Shown here one piece after another: positions 9,189 through 17,712 of a DNA stretch of 64,000 nt. Position numbers and translations under genes: made by a program. This DNA comes from Streptomyces microflavus (lineage in GTDB: Bacteria; Actinomycetota; Actinomycetes; Streptomycetales; Streptomycetaceae). The notes under the pieces were generated by a model, which was not told the origin of the DNA, made no database searches, and was given only the letters and a program-made list of their open reading frames with translations. The DNA lies in NCBI RefSeq assembly GCF_014650075.1, contig NZ_BMUG01000004.1, forward strand, positions 186,001 through 250,000, written 5' to 3'. How positions within the stretch are numbered: position 1 is the stretch's first letter; every line of letters begins with the position of its first letter.

Positions 9189-9270
9189 TTCCCAGAGACG
9201 TTCCCAGAGACGTTCCCAGAGACGTTCCCAGAGATGTTCCCAGAGACGTTCCCAGAGATGTTCCCGAGAC
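9188..9270 (+). repeat. 12-bp tandem repeat (minisatellite) between rho and lcp
   Basis: Six full copies of GTTCCCAGAGA(C/T) run from 9188 to 9259. The fourth and sixth end in T. An 11-base degenerate copy GTTCCCGAGAC follows at 9260-9270. The units abut with no spacers, so this is not a CRISPR array. Twelve bases keep frame, which is why spurious repetitive ORFs (T-S-L-G, M-F-P-E) appear. The rest of the gap up to 9519 shows no gene. Confidence 0.95.
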
Positions 9271-9519
9271 GTATCCCACACGCCGCCCCGCCGGAAAACG
9301 CCCCGCACGGAGACCGCCCGGGGCGGGAAACCGCAGGTGAACGCCGGATCGCGGGCCGCCCGCCGACCCGTACCCGCTCCGGGCCGCTCACCGGGCGCAC
9401 ACAGCCCGCTGTGCAACCCTTCTTGCTGCTTCGTCGTCTGATCGAGCGAGGACAAACCCTCCCGGACCCGTCACGGTCCGGGGGCGAGGAGCAGCGGAGC
9501 GCCGTAACGAGGGAGACGC

Positions 9520-10623
9520 GTGAGCGAGCAGAAGAAGACCCCGGGGCGGATACGCGGCACCGGCACCCGCCGGAGGAAGCCCTCCCGCCGGCACCGCGCC
9601 AAGGTCGTCACGGCCTGGACGGTGGCAGGCGTCGTGGTGGTCGGCGGCGCCGGGCTCGGGTACGCGTACGTCACGCTCGACGGCAACCTCTCCAGCATCG
9701 ACATCGACGCCAAGCTCGGCACCGACCGCCCCGACGACGTGGACGACGGCTCGCAGGACATCCTGGTGCTGGGCTCCGACTCGCGCTCCGGCGACAACGG
9801 GAAGTACGGCGCCGACGAGGGCGCCGCCCGCTCCGACACGGCGATGGTCATGCACGTCGACAAGGGCCACAAGTCGGCGAGCGTCGTCTCGATACCGCGC
9901 GACACCCTGATCGAACGCCCCGCCTGCACGAGCGACACGACGGACGAGACGGTCCCCGCCCAGCACCGGGCCATGTTCAACACCGCGTACGAGGTCGGCG
10001 GGCCGGCCTGCGCGGTGAAGACCGTCGAATCGATGTCCGGTATCCGCATGGACCACTACATCGAGGTCGACTTCACCGGATTCGAGAAGCTCATCGACGA
10101 GCTCGGCGGCGTCGAGATCACCACGAAGACCGCCATCAACGACTCCAAGAGCCACCTCGACCTGGAGCCCGGCACCCACACCCTGGACGGCGAGGAGTCC
10201 CTCGGGCTCGTCCGTACCCGCAAGAGCGTCGGTGACGGCAGCGACCTGGGCCGGATCCAGCTCCAGCAGGCGTTCATCAAGGCGCTGATGGAGCAGGCGA
10301 AGAGCGTCGGGGTCTTCTCCAGCCCGAAGAAGCTGTTCGGCCTCGCGAACGCCGCCACCAAGGCCGTCACCACCGACTCCGGCCTCGGCTCGGTCAAGGA
10401 GCTCACCGGCTTCGCGGGCGGCCTCAAGGGGCTGGGCGCGAAGAACGTCCACATGGTGACCCTGCCGGTGGAGTACGACCCGGCCGACCCGAACCGGGTC
10501 CTCCCGCAGGAGAAGGCCGGCCGGCAGGTGTGGGCGGCGCTCAGGAACGACCTGCCCATCCCCGCCTCCGCGACCGAGAAGTCCGCCGGGGACAAGGGCG
10601 ACGCCGGAAAGGTCGTCGGGTAA
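9520..10623 (+). CDS. LytR-CpsA-Psr (LCP) family wall-polymer ligase
   Basis: LCP proteins transfer lipid-linked glycopolymers such as teichoic acids onto peptidoglycan outside the membrane. This 367-residue protein has a basic cytoplasmic N-terminus (about 1-28), one membrane helix (about 29-51), and an extracytoplasmic LCP domain. The expected charged residues are present: [10 protein letters not shown] (D87, R89), [20 protein letters not shown], and later [17 protein letters not shown] 9520 gives the conserved N-terminus. It is monocistronic between rho and rpmE. A WecA/TagO-like transferase further on (17.7 kb) could start the same kind of polymer; that link is inference. Confidence 0.9.
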   Translation: MSEQKKTPGRIRGTGTRRRKPSRRHRAKVVTAWTVAGVVVVGGAGLGYAYVTLDGNLSSIDIDAKLGTDRPDDVDDGSQDILVLGSDSRSGDNGKYGADEGAARSDTAMVMHVDKGHKSASVVSIPRDTLIERPACTSDTTDETVPAQHRAMFNTAYEVGGPACAVKTVESMSGIRMDHYIEVDFTGFEKLIDELGGVEITTKTAINDSKSHLDLEPGTHTLDGEESLGLVRTRKSVGDGSDLGRIQLQQAFIKALMEQAKSVGVFSSPKKLFGLANAATKAVTTDSGLGSVKELTGFAGGLKGLGAKNVHMVTLPVEYDPADPNRVLPQEKAGRQVWAALRNDLPIPASATEKSAGDKGDAGKVVG

Positions 10624-10656
10624 CCCTCCCGGTCACCCTGGGTGCTCAGGTGTTCG

Positions 10657-10682
10657 GGAATACCTGCGGTCCGCCCCCGGTT
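10657..10682 (+). promoter_or_regulatory. SigR-type promoter of rpmE
   Basis: GGAAT at 10657-10661, 18 bases, then GTT at 10680-10682: an exact match to the SigR consensus spacing. It lies about 100 bases before the rpmE start and after the lcp stop. rpmE has been reported as a SigR target in S. coelicolor, as far as I recall, which makes this a confident call. Confidence 0.8.
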
Positions 10683-10785
10683 TTGGGAGATACGGCCGGT
10701 CCTGGCAGACTGGTACGTCGGCCCCGGTTCACGGCCGCGCAATCCGCGCGGACGACCCGGCGCCCTCCCGAAACTAGGAGACACC

Positions 10786-11010
10786 TTGAAGCGCGACATC
10801 CACCCCGAGTACGTCGAGACCCAGGTCAGCTGCACCTGTGGCGCGTCGTTCACCACCCGGAGCACCATCGACTCCGGCGCCATCCGCGCCGACGTCTGCT
10901 CCGAGTGCCACCCGTTCTACACGGGCAAGCAGAAGATCCTCGACACCGGCGGCCGCGTGGCCCGCTTCGAGGCCCGCTTCGGCAAGGCTGCCGGCTCCGC
11001 CAGCAAGTAG
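10786..11010 (+). CDS. rpmE: 50S ribosomal protein L31, zinc-binding form
   Basis: A 74-residue protein of the large subunit, starting at TTG 10786 behind AGGAG (10776-10780). It is the cysteine-containing form: C16 and C18 (SCTCG) with C37 and C40 (CSEC) can bind zinc. Streptomycetes usually also carry a cysteine-free L31 made under zinc starvation; that copy is not in this window. The GGAAT-N18-GTT promoter upstream would place it under disulfide-stress control. A T-rich terminator follows directly. Confidence 0.97.
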   Translation: MKRDIHPEYVETQVSCTCGASFTTRSTIDSGAIRADVCSECHPFYTGKQKILDTGGRVARFEARFGKAAGSASK

Positions 11011-11020
11011 CGAGCCACTG

Positions 11021-11070
11021 CGCCGGTTCTCGGCGCCCTCTTCCCGGGGGCGTCGGAACCGGCGTTTTTT
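11021..11070 (+). terminator. Rho-independent terminator of rpmE
   Basis: Arms 11021-11029 (CGCCGGTTC) and 11056-11064 (GAACCGGCG) with further pairing inside the loop, followed by six T at 11065-11070. One of the few classical U-tract terminators in this window. Confidence 0.9.
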
Positions 11071-11186
11071 CCGGTCGGGTGTGCGGGGGAGCTCTCCGTG
11101 ATGCAGGGGGAGCCCCCGGTACACCCCACCCGGCAGTACGCCCTCCAGCAGGCCCGCAGACTTTCAGACCAACCAGGAGCCCCCGA

Positions 11187-12263
11187 ATGTTCGAGGCGGT
11201 CGAGGAACTGATCGGTGAACACGCCGGTCTCGAGAAGAAGCTCGCCGACCCGTCGGTCCACGCCGACCAGGCCAACGCGCGCAAGCTGAACAAGCGTTAC
11301 GCGGAGCTGACCCCGATCGTCTCCACGTACCGGGCCTGGAAGCAGACCGGCGAGGACATCGAGACCGCCCGCGAGTTCGTCGCGGACGACCCCGACTTCG
11401 CCGCCGAGGTCAAGGACCTGGAGAAGCAGCGCGAAGAGCTCACCGAGAAGCTCCGCCTCCTCCTCGTCCCGCGCGACCCCAGCGACGACAAGGACGTCCT
11501 CCTGGAGATCAAGGCGGGCGCGGGCGGCGACGAGTCCGCCCTGTTCGCCGGCGACCTGCTGCGCATGTACCTGCGGTACGCCGAGCGCATCGGCTGGAAG
11601 ACCGAGATCATCGACTCCACCGAGTCCGAGCTCGGCGGCTACAAGGACGTCCAGGTCGCCGTCAAGACGAAGGGCGGCAACGGGGCCACCGAGCCCGGCC
11701 AGGGCGTCTGGGCCCGGATGAAGTACGAGGGCGGGGTGCACCGGGTGCAGCGCGTGCCCTCCACCGAGTCCCAGGGCCGCATCCACACCTCCGCCGCGGG
11801 CGTGCTCGTCACCCCCGAGGCCGAGGAGGTCGAGGTCGAGATCCACGCCAACGACCTGCGCATCGACGTCTACCGCTCCTCCGGCCCCGGCGGCCAGTCC
11901 GTCAACACGACCGACTCCGCCGTCCGGATCACGCACCTGCCGACCGGCGTCGTCGCCTCCTGCCAGAACGAGAAGAGCCAGCTCCAGAACAAGGAGCAGG
12001 CCATGCGCATCCTGCGCTCCCGGCTGCTGGCCGCCGCCCAGGAGGCCGCCGAGCAGGAGGCCTCCGACGTGCGCCGCAGCCAGGTCCGTACGGTCGACCG
12101 CTCCGAGAAGATCCGCACGTACAACTTCCCGGAAAACCGCATCTCGGACCACCGCGTCGGCTTCAAGGCGTACAACTTGGACCAGGTGCTCGACGGAGAG
12201 CTCGACGCCGTCATCCAGGCGTGCGTCGACGCCGACTCCGCCGCCAAGCTCGCCAACGCGTAA
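11187..12263 (+). CDS. prfA: Peptide chain release factor 1
   Basis: RF1 recognises UAA and UAG stop codons and triggers peptide release. The 358-residue protein carries the codon-recognition tripeptide P-S-T (191-193) in [14 protein letters not shown] and the catalytic GGQ at 235-237 in [17 protein letters not shown] 11187 follows CAGGAG; the long open frame upstream through rpmE is a shadow. It is 46 bases before prmC, whose product methylates the GGQ glutamine, so the two form a functional pair. Confidence 0.97.
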   Translation: MFEAVEELIGEHAGLEKKLADPSVHADQANARKLNKRYAELTPIVSTYRAWKQTGEDIETAREFVADDPDFAAEVKDLEKQREELTEKLRLLLVPRDPSDDKDVLLEIKAGAGGDESALFAGDLLRMYLRYAERIGWKTEIIDSTESELGGYKDVQVAVKTKGGNGATEPGQGVWARMKYEGGVHRVQRVPSTESQGRIHTSAAGVLVTPEAEEVEVEIHANDLRIDVYRSSGPGGQSVNTTDSAVRITHLPTGVVASCQNEKSQLQNKEQAMRILRSRLLAAAQEAAEQEASDVRRSQVRTVDRSEKIRTYNFPENRISDHRVGFKAYNLDQVLDGELDAVIQACVDADSAAKLANA

Positions 12264-12309
12264 GCGCACCGCCCGCCCCGCACACCCGTAAACCGTACGG
12301 AGAACCGCG

Positions 12310-13155
12310 ATGAACCTGCTGCTCGCCGAGGTGGCCCAGGCCACCCAGCGGCTGGCCGACGCCGGTGTCCCCTCACCGCGATTCGACGCCGAGGAACTCG
12401 CGGCCTTCGTCCACGGCGTGAAGCGGGGCGAGCTGCACCAGGTGCCCGACACCGACTTCGACGCCCGGTACTGGGAGACGATCGCCCGCCGCGAGGCCCG
12501 CGAACCGCTCCAGCACATCACCGGCCGCGCCTTCTTCCGCTATCTGGAACTCCAGGTGGGGCCCGGTGTGTTCGTGCCCCGGCCGGAGACCGAGTCGGTC
12601 GTCGGCTGGGCCATAGACGCCGTCCGGGCGATGGATGTCGTCGAGCCCGTCGTCGTCGACCTGTGCACCGGCTCCGGCGCCATCGCGCTCGCGATGGCAC
12701 AGGAGGTCCCGCGCTCGCGCGTACACGCCGTGGAGCTCTCCGAGGACGCCCTCAAGTGGACCCGGAAGAACGCCGAGGGGTCCAGGGTCACCGTCCACCG
12801 CGGAGACGCCCTGAGCGCCCTTCCCGAGCTCGACGGCCAGGTCGACCTGGTGATCTCCAACCCGCCGTACATCCCGCTCACCGAATGGGAGTACGTCGCC
12901 CCCGAGGCCCGCGACCACGACCCGGAGATGGCCCTCTTCTCCGGCGAGGACGGCCTCGACACCATCCGCGGCATCGAGCGCACCGCCCACCGTCTGCTCC
13001 GCCCCGGCGGCCTCGTCGTCATCGAGCACGCCGACACCCAGGGCGGCCAGGTGCCGTGGATCTTCACCGAGGAGCGGGGCTGGGCCGACGCGGCCGACCA
13101 CCCCGACCTCAACAAGCGGCCCCGGTTCGCCACCGCCCGCAAGGCCATGCCGTGA
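12310..13155 (+). CDS. prmC: Peptide chain release factor N5-glutamine methyltransferase
   Basis: A SAM-dependent enzyme that methylates the Gln of the GGQ motif in RF1 and RF2. The 281-residue protein has an N-terminal helical substrate domain (about 1-75), the SAM-binding strand VVDLCTGSGAIALAMA, and the catalytic NPPY motif at 184-187. It is normal length. ATG 12310 follows a GGAGA site. It lies just downstream of prfA and is likely cotranscribed with the next gene, 52 bases away. Confidence 0.95.
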   Translation: MNLLLAEVAQATQRLADAGVPSPRFDAEELAAFVHGVKRGELHQVPDTDFDARYWETIARREAREPLQHITGRAFFRYLELQVGPGVFVPRPETESVVGWAIDAVRAMDVVEPVVVDLCTGSGAIALAMAQEVPRSRVHAVELSEDALKWTRKNAEGSRVTVHRGDALSALPELDGQVDLVISNPPYIPLTEWEYVAPEARDHDPEMALFSGEDGLDTIRGIERTAHRLLRPGGLVVIEHADTQGGQVPWIFTEERGWADAADHPDLNKRPRFATARKAMP

Positions 13156-13207
13156 CCGGCCCCCGGCTCCACACCCCGTACCCGTACACGCTCGAGGAGG
13201 CCGGCTG

Positions 13208-13855
13208 ATGGCACGGCGATACGACTGCAACGACGCGACCGACCGGATCAGCGGGCTGCGCGAGGCCGCCTCCGCCGTCCGCCGCGGCGAACTGGTCGTG
13301 CTGCCCACCGACACCGTGTACGGGATCGGTGCGGACGCCTTCAGCTCCGAGGGCGTCGCCGACCTGCTGGACGCCAAGGGGCGCGGCCGCAACATGCCCA
13401 CCCCCGTCCTCATCGGCTCCCCGAACACCCTGCACGGACTGGTGACCGACTTCTCCGAGCAGGCCTGGGAGCTGGTCGACGCCTTCTGGCCCGGCGCCCT
13501 CACCCTGGTCGCCAAGCACCAGCCCTCGCTCCAGTGGGACCTCGGTGACACCCGCGGCACCGTCGCCATCCGGATGCCGCTGCACCCCGTCGCCATCGAG
13601 CTGCTGACCGAGGTCGGCCCGATGGCCGTCTCCAGCGCCAACCTCACCGGACACCCCTCGCCCGAGGACTGCGACGCCGCCCAGGGCATGCTCGGCGACT
13701 CCGTCTCCGTCTACCTCGACGGCGGCCCGACGCCCGGCATCGTGCCGTCCTCGATCGTCGACGTCACCGGTGCGGTCCCGGTCCTCCTGCGGGCCGGTGC
13801 GCTCTCCGTGGAGGAGCTGCGCAAGGTGGTACCCGACCTCGAGGTGGCCAATTGA
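13208..13855 (+). CDS. tsaC: L-threonylcarbamoyladenylate synthase (YrdC/Sua5)
   Basis: It makes threonylcarbamoyl-AMP from threonine, bicarbonate and ATP for the universal t6A37 modification of ANN-decoding tRNAs. The 215-residue protein is a single YrdC domain: VVLPTDTVYGIGADA, the basic KGRGRN strip, PTPVLIG, FWPGALTLVA, and VAIRMPLHPVA later. It lacks the extra Sua5 C-terminal domain. ATG 13208 follows GAGGAGG. Its stop overlaps the next gene's TTG start by four bases, so the pair is translationally coupled. Confidence 0.93.
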   Translation: MARRYDCNDATDRISGLREAASAVRRGELVVLPTDTVYGIGADAFSSEGVADLLDAKGRGRNMPTPVLIGSPNTLHGLVTDFSEQAWELVDAFWPGALTLVAKHQPSLQWDLGDTRGTVAIRMPLHPVAIELLTEVGPMAVSSANLTGHPSPEDCDAAQGMLGDSVSVYLDGGPTPGIVPSSIVDVTGAVPVLLRAGALSVEELRKVVPDLEVAN

Positions 13856-14493
13856 CCGCCCCCGAGGGGCGTGGCATAGCGGGGCGGACCGACACCTTCC
13901 GCATCCTCCACGTCAGCACCGGCAACGTCTGCCGCTCGCCCATCACCGAGCGGCTGACCCGCCATGCCCTGATGGACCGCCTGGGCGACCCGCTCAGCGG
14001 CGGCCTGATCGTGGAGAGCGCGGGCACCTGGGGCCATGAGGGCGCCCCCATGGAGGCCAACGCCGAGGTCGTCCTCGCCGACTTCGGCGCGGACGCCAGC
14101 GGCTTCGTCGGCCGCGAGCTCCTCGACGAGCACGTGATCCGCGCCGACCTGGTCCTCACCGCCACCCGCGACCACCGGGCCCAGGTCATCTCCATGGGCC
14201 ACTCCGCGGGCCTGCGGACCTTCACGCTCAAGGAGTTCACCCGCCTGGTGCGGGCCATAGACCCCGCCACCCTGCCCGACCCGCTGGACGAGGGCGTGGT
14301 CGAGCGCGCCCGCGCCCTGGTCCGCGCCGCCGCCGCGCTGCGCGGCTGGCTGCTGGCCCCGACCGCCGAGGCGGACGAGGTCTACGACCCCTACGGCGCG
14401 CCCATCACCTTCTTCCGCTCCATCGGCGACGAGATCAACCAGGCACTCGACCCGGTCGTCACGGCACTCACCGGCGTACGCGCCCCGAGCTGA
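13852..14493 (+). CDS. Low-molecular-weight phosphatase-like protein lacking the usual nucleophile
   Basis: This 213-residue protein matches the low-molecular-weight protein tyrosine phosphatase / arsenate reductase fold. The P-loop reads V-S-T-G-N-V-C-R-S-P (residues 21-30). In active family members the first position after Val is the nucleophilic Cys; here it is Ser22 (codon AGC). The second Cys (C27), Arg28 and the general-acid Asp-Pro (D143 in LPDPLDEG) remain. It may be a pseudophosphatase or use different chemistry. The TTG start overlaps the tsaC stop, indicating coupling. The C-terminal part (about 165-213) extends beyond the minimal domain. From memory, related Streptomyces proteins share this Ser. 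Confidence 0.8.
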   Translation: MTAPEGRGIAGRTDTFRILHVSTGNVCRSPITERLTRHALMDRLGDPLSGGLIVESAGTWGHEGAPMEANAEVVLADFGADASGFVGRELLDEHVIRADLVLTATRDHRAQVISMGHSAGLRTFTLKEFTRLVRAIDPATLPDPLDEGVVERARALVRAAAALRGWLLAPTAEADEVYDPYGAPITFFRSIGDEINQALDPVVTALTGVRAPS

Positions 14494-14732
14494 CGAGTCG
14501 ACGCGTCCCGCGCTGACTGCGTACGCGTGCGGAGCTGACGGTTCCGCGTTCCGGACCGACGGACGTAGCGTCGCTGAGTGACCTGAAGTCACTTGGAGCT
14601 GTCCGATAATCGCTTGCTTGGCCTATGCCATTGTGGAAAAATTTCCAGAGAATTCCGAATATGAAAATTCTCCGGGATTCGCCATAATTGATCAGGTCGT
14701 CGACTTGGTCAATTTAATGCATGGGTGGGGGA
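14494..14732. other. Low-GC non-coding stretch upstream of the island genes
   Basis: From about 14590 the sequence becomes clearly AT-rich for this chromosome. Small dyads are visible: AGTGAC/GTCACT (14577-14582 and 14588-14593), GGAAA-AA-TTTCC (14635-14646), and GAGAATT/AATTCTC (14648-14654 and 14666-14672). It ends in GGGTGGGGGAG, the ribosome binding site of the gene at 14733. It probably holds that gene's promoter. An open frame at 14618-14833 overlaps the next gene and is not convincing. Confidence 0.55.
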
Positions 14733-15131
14733 GTGAAATTGAAGAAATCTGCTGCCGTAGCTGTTACGTTGGTTGCCGCTCTCGGGATGACGATGCTTTC
14801 GGCTGGGTCCGCGAGTGCGGCCACCAGTGGTGATGGCTACCTCGCATCGGGTGAGATGGGCTTCTTTTACCTCAAGGGGCAGGGTGGGCCGGTCTTTGAT
14901 CCGGATATAAATATTCCCAACTTCTCCCTGTTCGTCTACACACGTCAGCCGCAGACGTCAGTCAATGACAATACTCTCTCGTACTGGAACCGCTCCTCGA
15001 GGACCTGGTACGTGTACACGGACTCATTCCGGGGCGGAGTCCGCGGCTCCATTCCGGCGGGTCACAAGGGCGACGCCTCGGCGAACTTCGCTAACAAGAT
15101 CTCTTCCGCGTACAATTTCAACGGAACGTGA
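14733..15131 (+). CDS. Small secreted protein, peptidase-inhibitor I36 / crystallin-like
   Basis: A 132-residue exported protein. The N-terminus has a basic start (VKLKK), a hydrophobic core and a signal peptidase site after SAGSASA (about residue 29). The mature part has no Cys. Its pattern (YWNRSSRTWYVYTDSFRGG, then IPAGHKG and a final NKISSAYNF) resembles the beta/gamma-crystallin-like fold of peptidase inhibitor family I36. That assignment is by pattern, not by search. GTG 14733 follows a strong GGGGGAG site. Codon use (AAA, GTA, ATA, AAT, TCT) is unlike the neighbours, suggesting recent acquisition. It is followed by a terminator and a lipoprotein gene. Confidence 0.7.
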   Translation: MKLKKSAAVAVTLVAALGMTMLSAGSASAATSGDGYLASGEMGFFYLKGQGGPVFDPDINIPNFSLFVYTRQPQTSVNDNTLSYWNRSSRTWYVYTDSFRGGVRGSIPAGHKGDASANFANKISSAYNFNGT

Positions 15132-15151
15132 GTATAGATTAGTTGCGATAG

Positions 15152-15195
15152 ATTCTGGCCGCCTCGTCGTACGAAGACGAGGCGGCCAGAATTTA
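15152..15195 (+). terminator. Terminator after the secreted-protein gene
   Basis: Seventeen-base perfect arms, 15152-15168 and 15176-15192, with a 7-base loop (GTACGAA) and a short TTAT after the stem. It lies between the two island genes, so the lipoprotein probably has its own start signal or depends on readthrough. Confidence 0.85.
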
Positions 15196-15230
15196 TGGGA
15201 ATCCTTCTCATGGTGATACGAGGTGTTCCG

Positions 15231-16187
15231 ATGGCATCCGAGCGGGTTCGCGCATTCATTGTCTCTCTGGCGGCCTGTTTTTCCTTGATTTCGTTGTCTG
15301 GTTGTTCGTTCGGTGAGGCAGAGGGCGAGGAGGCTGGGCGCGGGACGGGGGTTGATGCGATCGATGGCGTCGACGGCGCCGAGGGATTGAGCTTGCCGTT
15401 GGACTCATACTTCGCTTCCCCGGCTCAGGCGCAAATGTTGGATAGAGCTCAAGACGTGCTGAAAAAGCAGTGCATGAAACGCTACGGATTCAGCTATACG
15501 CCCCCTCCGCTGCCCGAGGTAGTTCCCGTGAAGGGAATCGGAAACCGGTATGGGATTGCTGACCCGGCAGATGCGGCCAATTTCGGGTACGGAGGCCCGG
15601 ATGTCGCTACGCAGGCCGATGACCCTCCTCTCGGGGAGGACGAAGCAGCCGTGTTCAACGGCCCCGACGAGCTGGATCCGGACAGTCTTCCCAACAGTCA
15701 GGAAGAGGTGGACGACATCCCGGCGAGCACCGGCAACGCCAACTTGGTCAATGGACTCGTCGTCCCACCAGGGGGATGCATCCGTGAGTCGTTTCTGAAG
15801 CTCTACGCTCCGCGGGCCGGCGCAGTGGACATCCTCTTCACCCAAGACCTTGAGAGGGAGTCTTTCGCCAGGTCGCGCGCAGATTCGCGGGTCAAGGACG
15901 CGGCGAGTGCCTGGTCCGCCTGCATGGGCAAGAGTGGCTACGAGGTGAGCGACCCGATGAATCCGGGCAAGGAGCTCAATCTGACCGAGGACTTGTCCGG
16001 TGAGAAGGCCACGGCAATAGCGGTGCAAGATGTCGAGTGCAAGAAGCGGGCCAACCTGATCAAAATCTGGTTCGCGGTGGAATCTGCCTACCAGCACGAG
16101 GTCCTCAAAAGAGAGGCCGACACTCTCAAGAGGGCTAAGGCTGAGCACCACGAGCGAATCCGGTTTGCCGAGTCGCTCGTGAAGTGA
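15231..16187 (+). CDS. Putative lipoprotein of unknown function
   Basis: A 318-residue protein with a type II signal peptide: a basic start, a hydrophobic stretch, and lipobox L-S-G-C at 22-25, predicting lipid attachment at C25. The mature part begins with an acidic/Gly linker, then a soluble domain with a few Cys and a Lys/Glu-rich helical C-terminus (about 270-318). I do not recognise a family. ATG 15231 follows GAGGTG; the ATG at 15195 would add residues inside the preceding terminator. Codon use is mixed and less GC-biased than flanking core genes. With the gene at 14733 it forms a small insert between the phosphatase-like gene and glyA. Confidence 0.75.
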   Translation: MASERVRAFIVSLAACFSLISLSGCSFGEAEGEEAGRGTGVDAIDGVDGAEGLSLPLDSYFASPAQAQMLDRAQDVLKKQCMKRYGFSYTPPPLPEVVPVKGIGNRYGIADPADAANFGYGGPDVATQADDPPLGEDEAAVFNGPDELDPDSLPNSQEEVDDIPASTGNANLVNGLVVPPGGCIRESFLKLYAPRAGAVDILFTQDLERESFARSRADSRVKDAASAWSACMGKSGYEVSDPMNPGKELNLTEDLSGEKATAIAVQDVECKKRANLIKIWFAVESAYQHEVLKREADTLKRAKAEHHERIRFAESLVK

Positions 16188-16287
16188 GCGCGCAGGCGGC
16201 GGAGGACACCACTCCGGTCAGTGGGCGGTCCACGCTCTGGCGACCTACCGTGGTGACACGCGCCCCTCCCAAGCCCGGAGCCGTCCC

Positions 16288-17568
16288 ATGCCGGTCACCT
16301 CTCCCGCCGCACCCGCAGCCGCGCCGCCCGCGCCGGACGACCTCCCCCAGGACTTCGGCGCGCTGCTCCGCCAGGACCCGGAGGTCGCCGGGGTCCTGGT
16401 CGCGGAGCGGGACCGGCAGGCCGCCACCCTCCAGCTGGTCGCCGCCGAGAACTTCACCTCGCCCGCGGTCCTGGCCGCCCTCGGCTCCCCGCTCGCCAAC
16501 AAGTACGCCGAGGGGTACCCGGGCGCCCGCCACCACGGCGGCTGCGAGCACGCGGACGCCGCCGAGCGCATCGCCGTACGCCGCGCCACCGCCCTCTTCG
16601 GCGCCGAACACGCCAACGTCCAGCCGCACTCCGGCTCCTCCGCCGTCCTCGCCGCCTACGCCGCGCTGCTGCGCCCGGGGGACACGGTGCTCGCGATGGG
16701 ACTCCCGTACGGGGGACACCTCACCCACGGGGCGCCCGGCAACTTCTCCGGCCGCTGGTTCGACTTCGTCGGCTACGGGGTGGACCCCACGACCGGCCTC
16801 ATCGACCACACCCGGCTCCGCGCCCTGGCCCGCGCCCGCCGCCCCAAGGCGATCGTCTGCGGCTCGATCTCCTACCCCCGCCACCCCGACTACGAGGTGT
16901 TCCGGGAGATCGCCGACGAGGTCGGTGCGTACCTGATCGTCGACGCCGCCCACCCGATGGGCCTGATCGCCGGGGGAGCGGCGCCGAACCCGGTCCCGTA
17001 CGCCGATGTGGTCTGCGCCACCACGCACAAGGTGCTGCGCGGTCCGCGCGGCGGCATGATCCTGTGCGGCGCGGGACTGGCGGAGCGGATCGACCGCGCG
17101 GTGTTCCCGTTCACGCAGGGCGGCGCGCAGATGCACACGGTGGCGGCGAAGGCGGTGGCGTTCGGGGAGGCGGAGACACCGGCGTACACGCTCTACGCCC
17201 ATCAGGTCGTCGCCCACGCCCGGGTGCTCGCCGCCGGTCTGGAGGCCGAGGGGTTCGAGGTGACCACGGGCGGCACGGACACCCACATCATCGTCGCGGA
17301 CCCGGCCCCGCTCGGCGTCGACGCCCGCACCGCCCGGATGCGGCTCTCGGCCGTCGGCATGGTCCTGGACACCTGTGCACTGCCGTACGGGGAGGCCCGG
17401 GGCATTCGCCTGGGGACCGCCGCCGTCACCACGCAGGGCATGGAGGAGGGGGACATGGCGAGGATCGCGGCCCTGTTCGGGGCGGCCGTGCGCGAGCCGG
17501 GCGATGTGAGCCCGATCGCGGCGGAGGTCCGTGAGCTGGTCCTGCGCAATCCGCCGTACCCGGGGTAG
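16288..17568 (+). CDS. glyA: Serine hydroxymethyltransferase, divergent subgroup
   Basis: A PLP enzyme that interconverts serine and glycine with tetrahydrofolate. The 426-residue protein keeps the family core: LVAAENFTSP, NKYAEGYPG, the PLP lysine in TTHKVLRGPRGG (about K248), and IRLGTAAVTTQGM. Two places differ from the usual enzyme: the RYYGG motif is RHHGG, and VDMAHxAGL is VDAAHPMGL. A Pro/Ala-rich tail precedes the domain at the N-terminus. Streptomycetes carry more than one SHMT, so this may be the second copy with altered substrate preference. ATG 16288 follows a CGGAG site. It is next to the WecA-like gene as in related genomes. Confidence 0.88.
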   Translation: MPVTSPAAPAAAPPAPDDLPQDFGALLRQDPEVAGVLVAERDRQAATLQLVAAENFTSPAVLAALGSPLANKYAEGYPGARHHGGCEHADAAERIAVRRATALFGAEHANVQPHSGSSAVLAAYAALLRPGDTVLAMGLPYGGHLTHGAPGNFSGRWFDFVGYGVDPTTGLIDHTRLRALARARRPKAIVCGSISYPRHPDYEVFREIADEVGAYLIVDAAHPMGLIAGGAAPNPVPYADVVCATTHKVLRGPRGGMILCGAGLAERIDRAVFPFTQGGAQMHTVAAKAVAFGEAETPAYTLYAHQVVAHARVLAAGLEAEGFEVTTGGTDTHIIVADPAPLGVDARTARMRLSAVGMVLDTCALPYGEARGIRLGTAAVTTQGMEEGDMARIAALFGAAVREPGDVSPIAAEVRELVLRNPPYPG

Positions 17569-17712
17569 TCGGCCGGACCGTTTCCGGAGTGGTGGACTCC
17601 GCCGTATCCGGGGCAGACGAACCCTGTGCAACCATCACCCGTACCGTGGAGTCCTTGTTTCAGAGACTAGGGTGTGGGGTTTGGATGGCCGGCGAATTCT
17701 GTGGGGCAGCCC

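Noticed and set aside
9188..9270. Possible CRISPR array
   Set aside because: The 12-base units abut directly with no unique spacers and no cas genes are present.
6939..9455. 838-codon minus-strand frame opposite rho
   Set aside because: It is fully antisense to rho, a certain gene, and its repetitive N-terminus comes only from the 12-bp tandem repeat.
14618..14833. 71-codon plus-strand frame in the low-GC spacer
   Set aside because: It has no good ribosome binding site, overlaps the signal peptide of the gene at 14733, and resembles no family.
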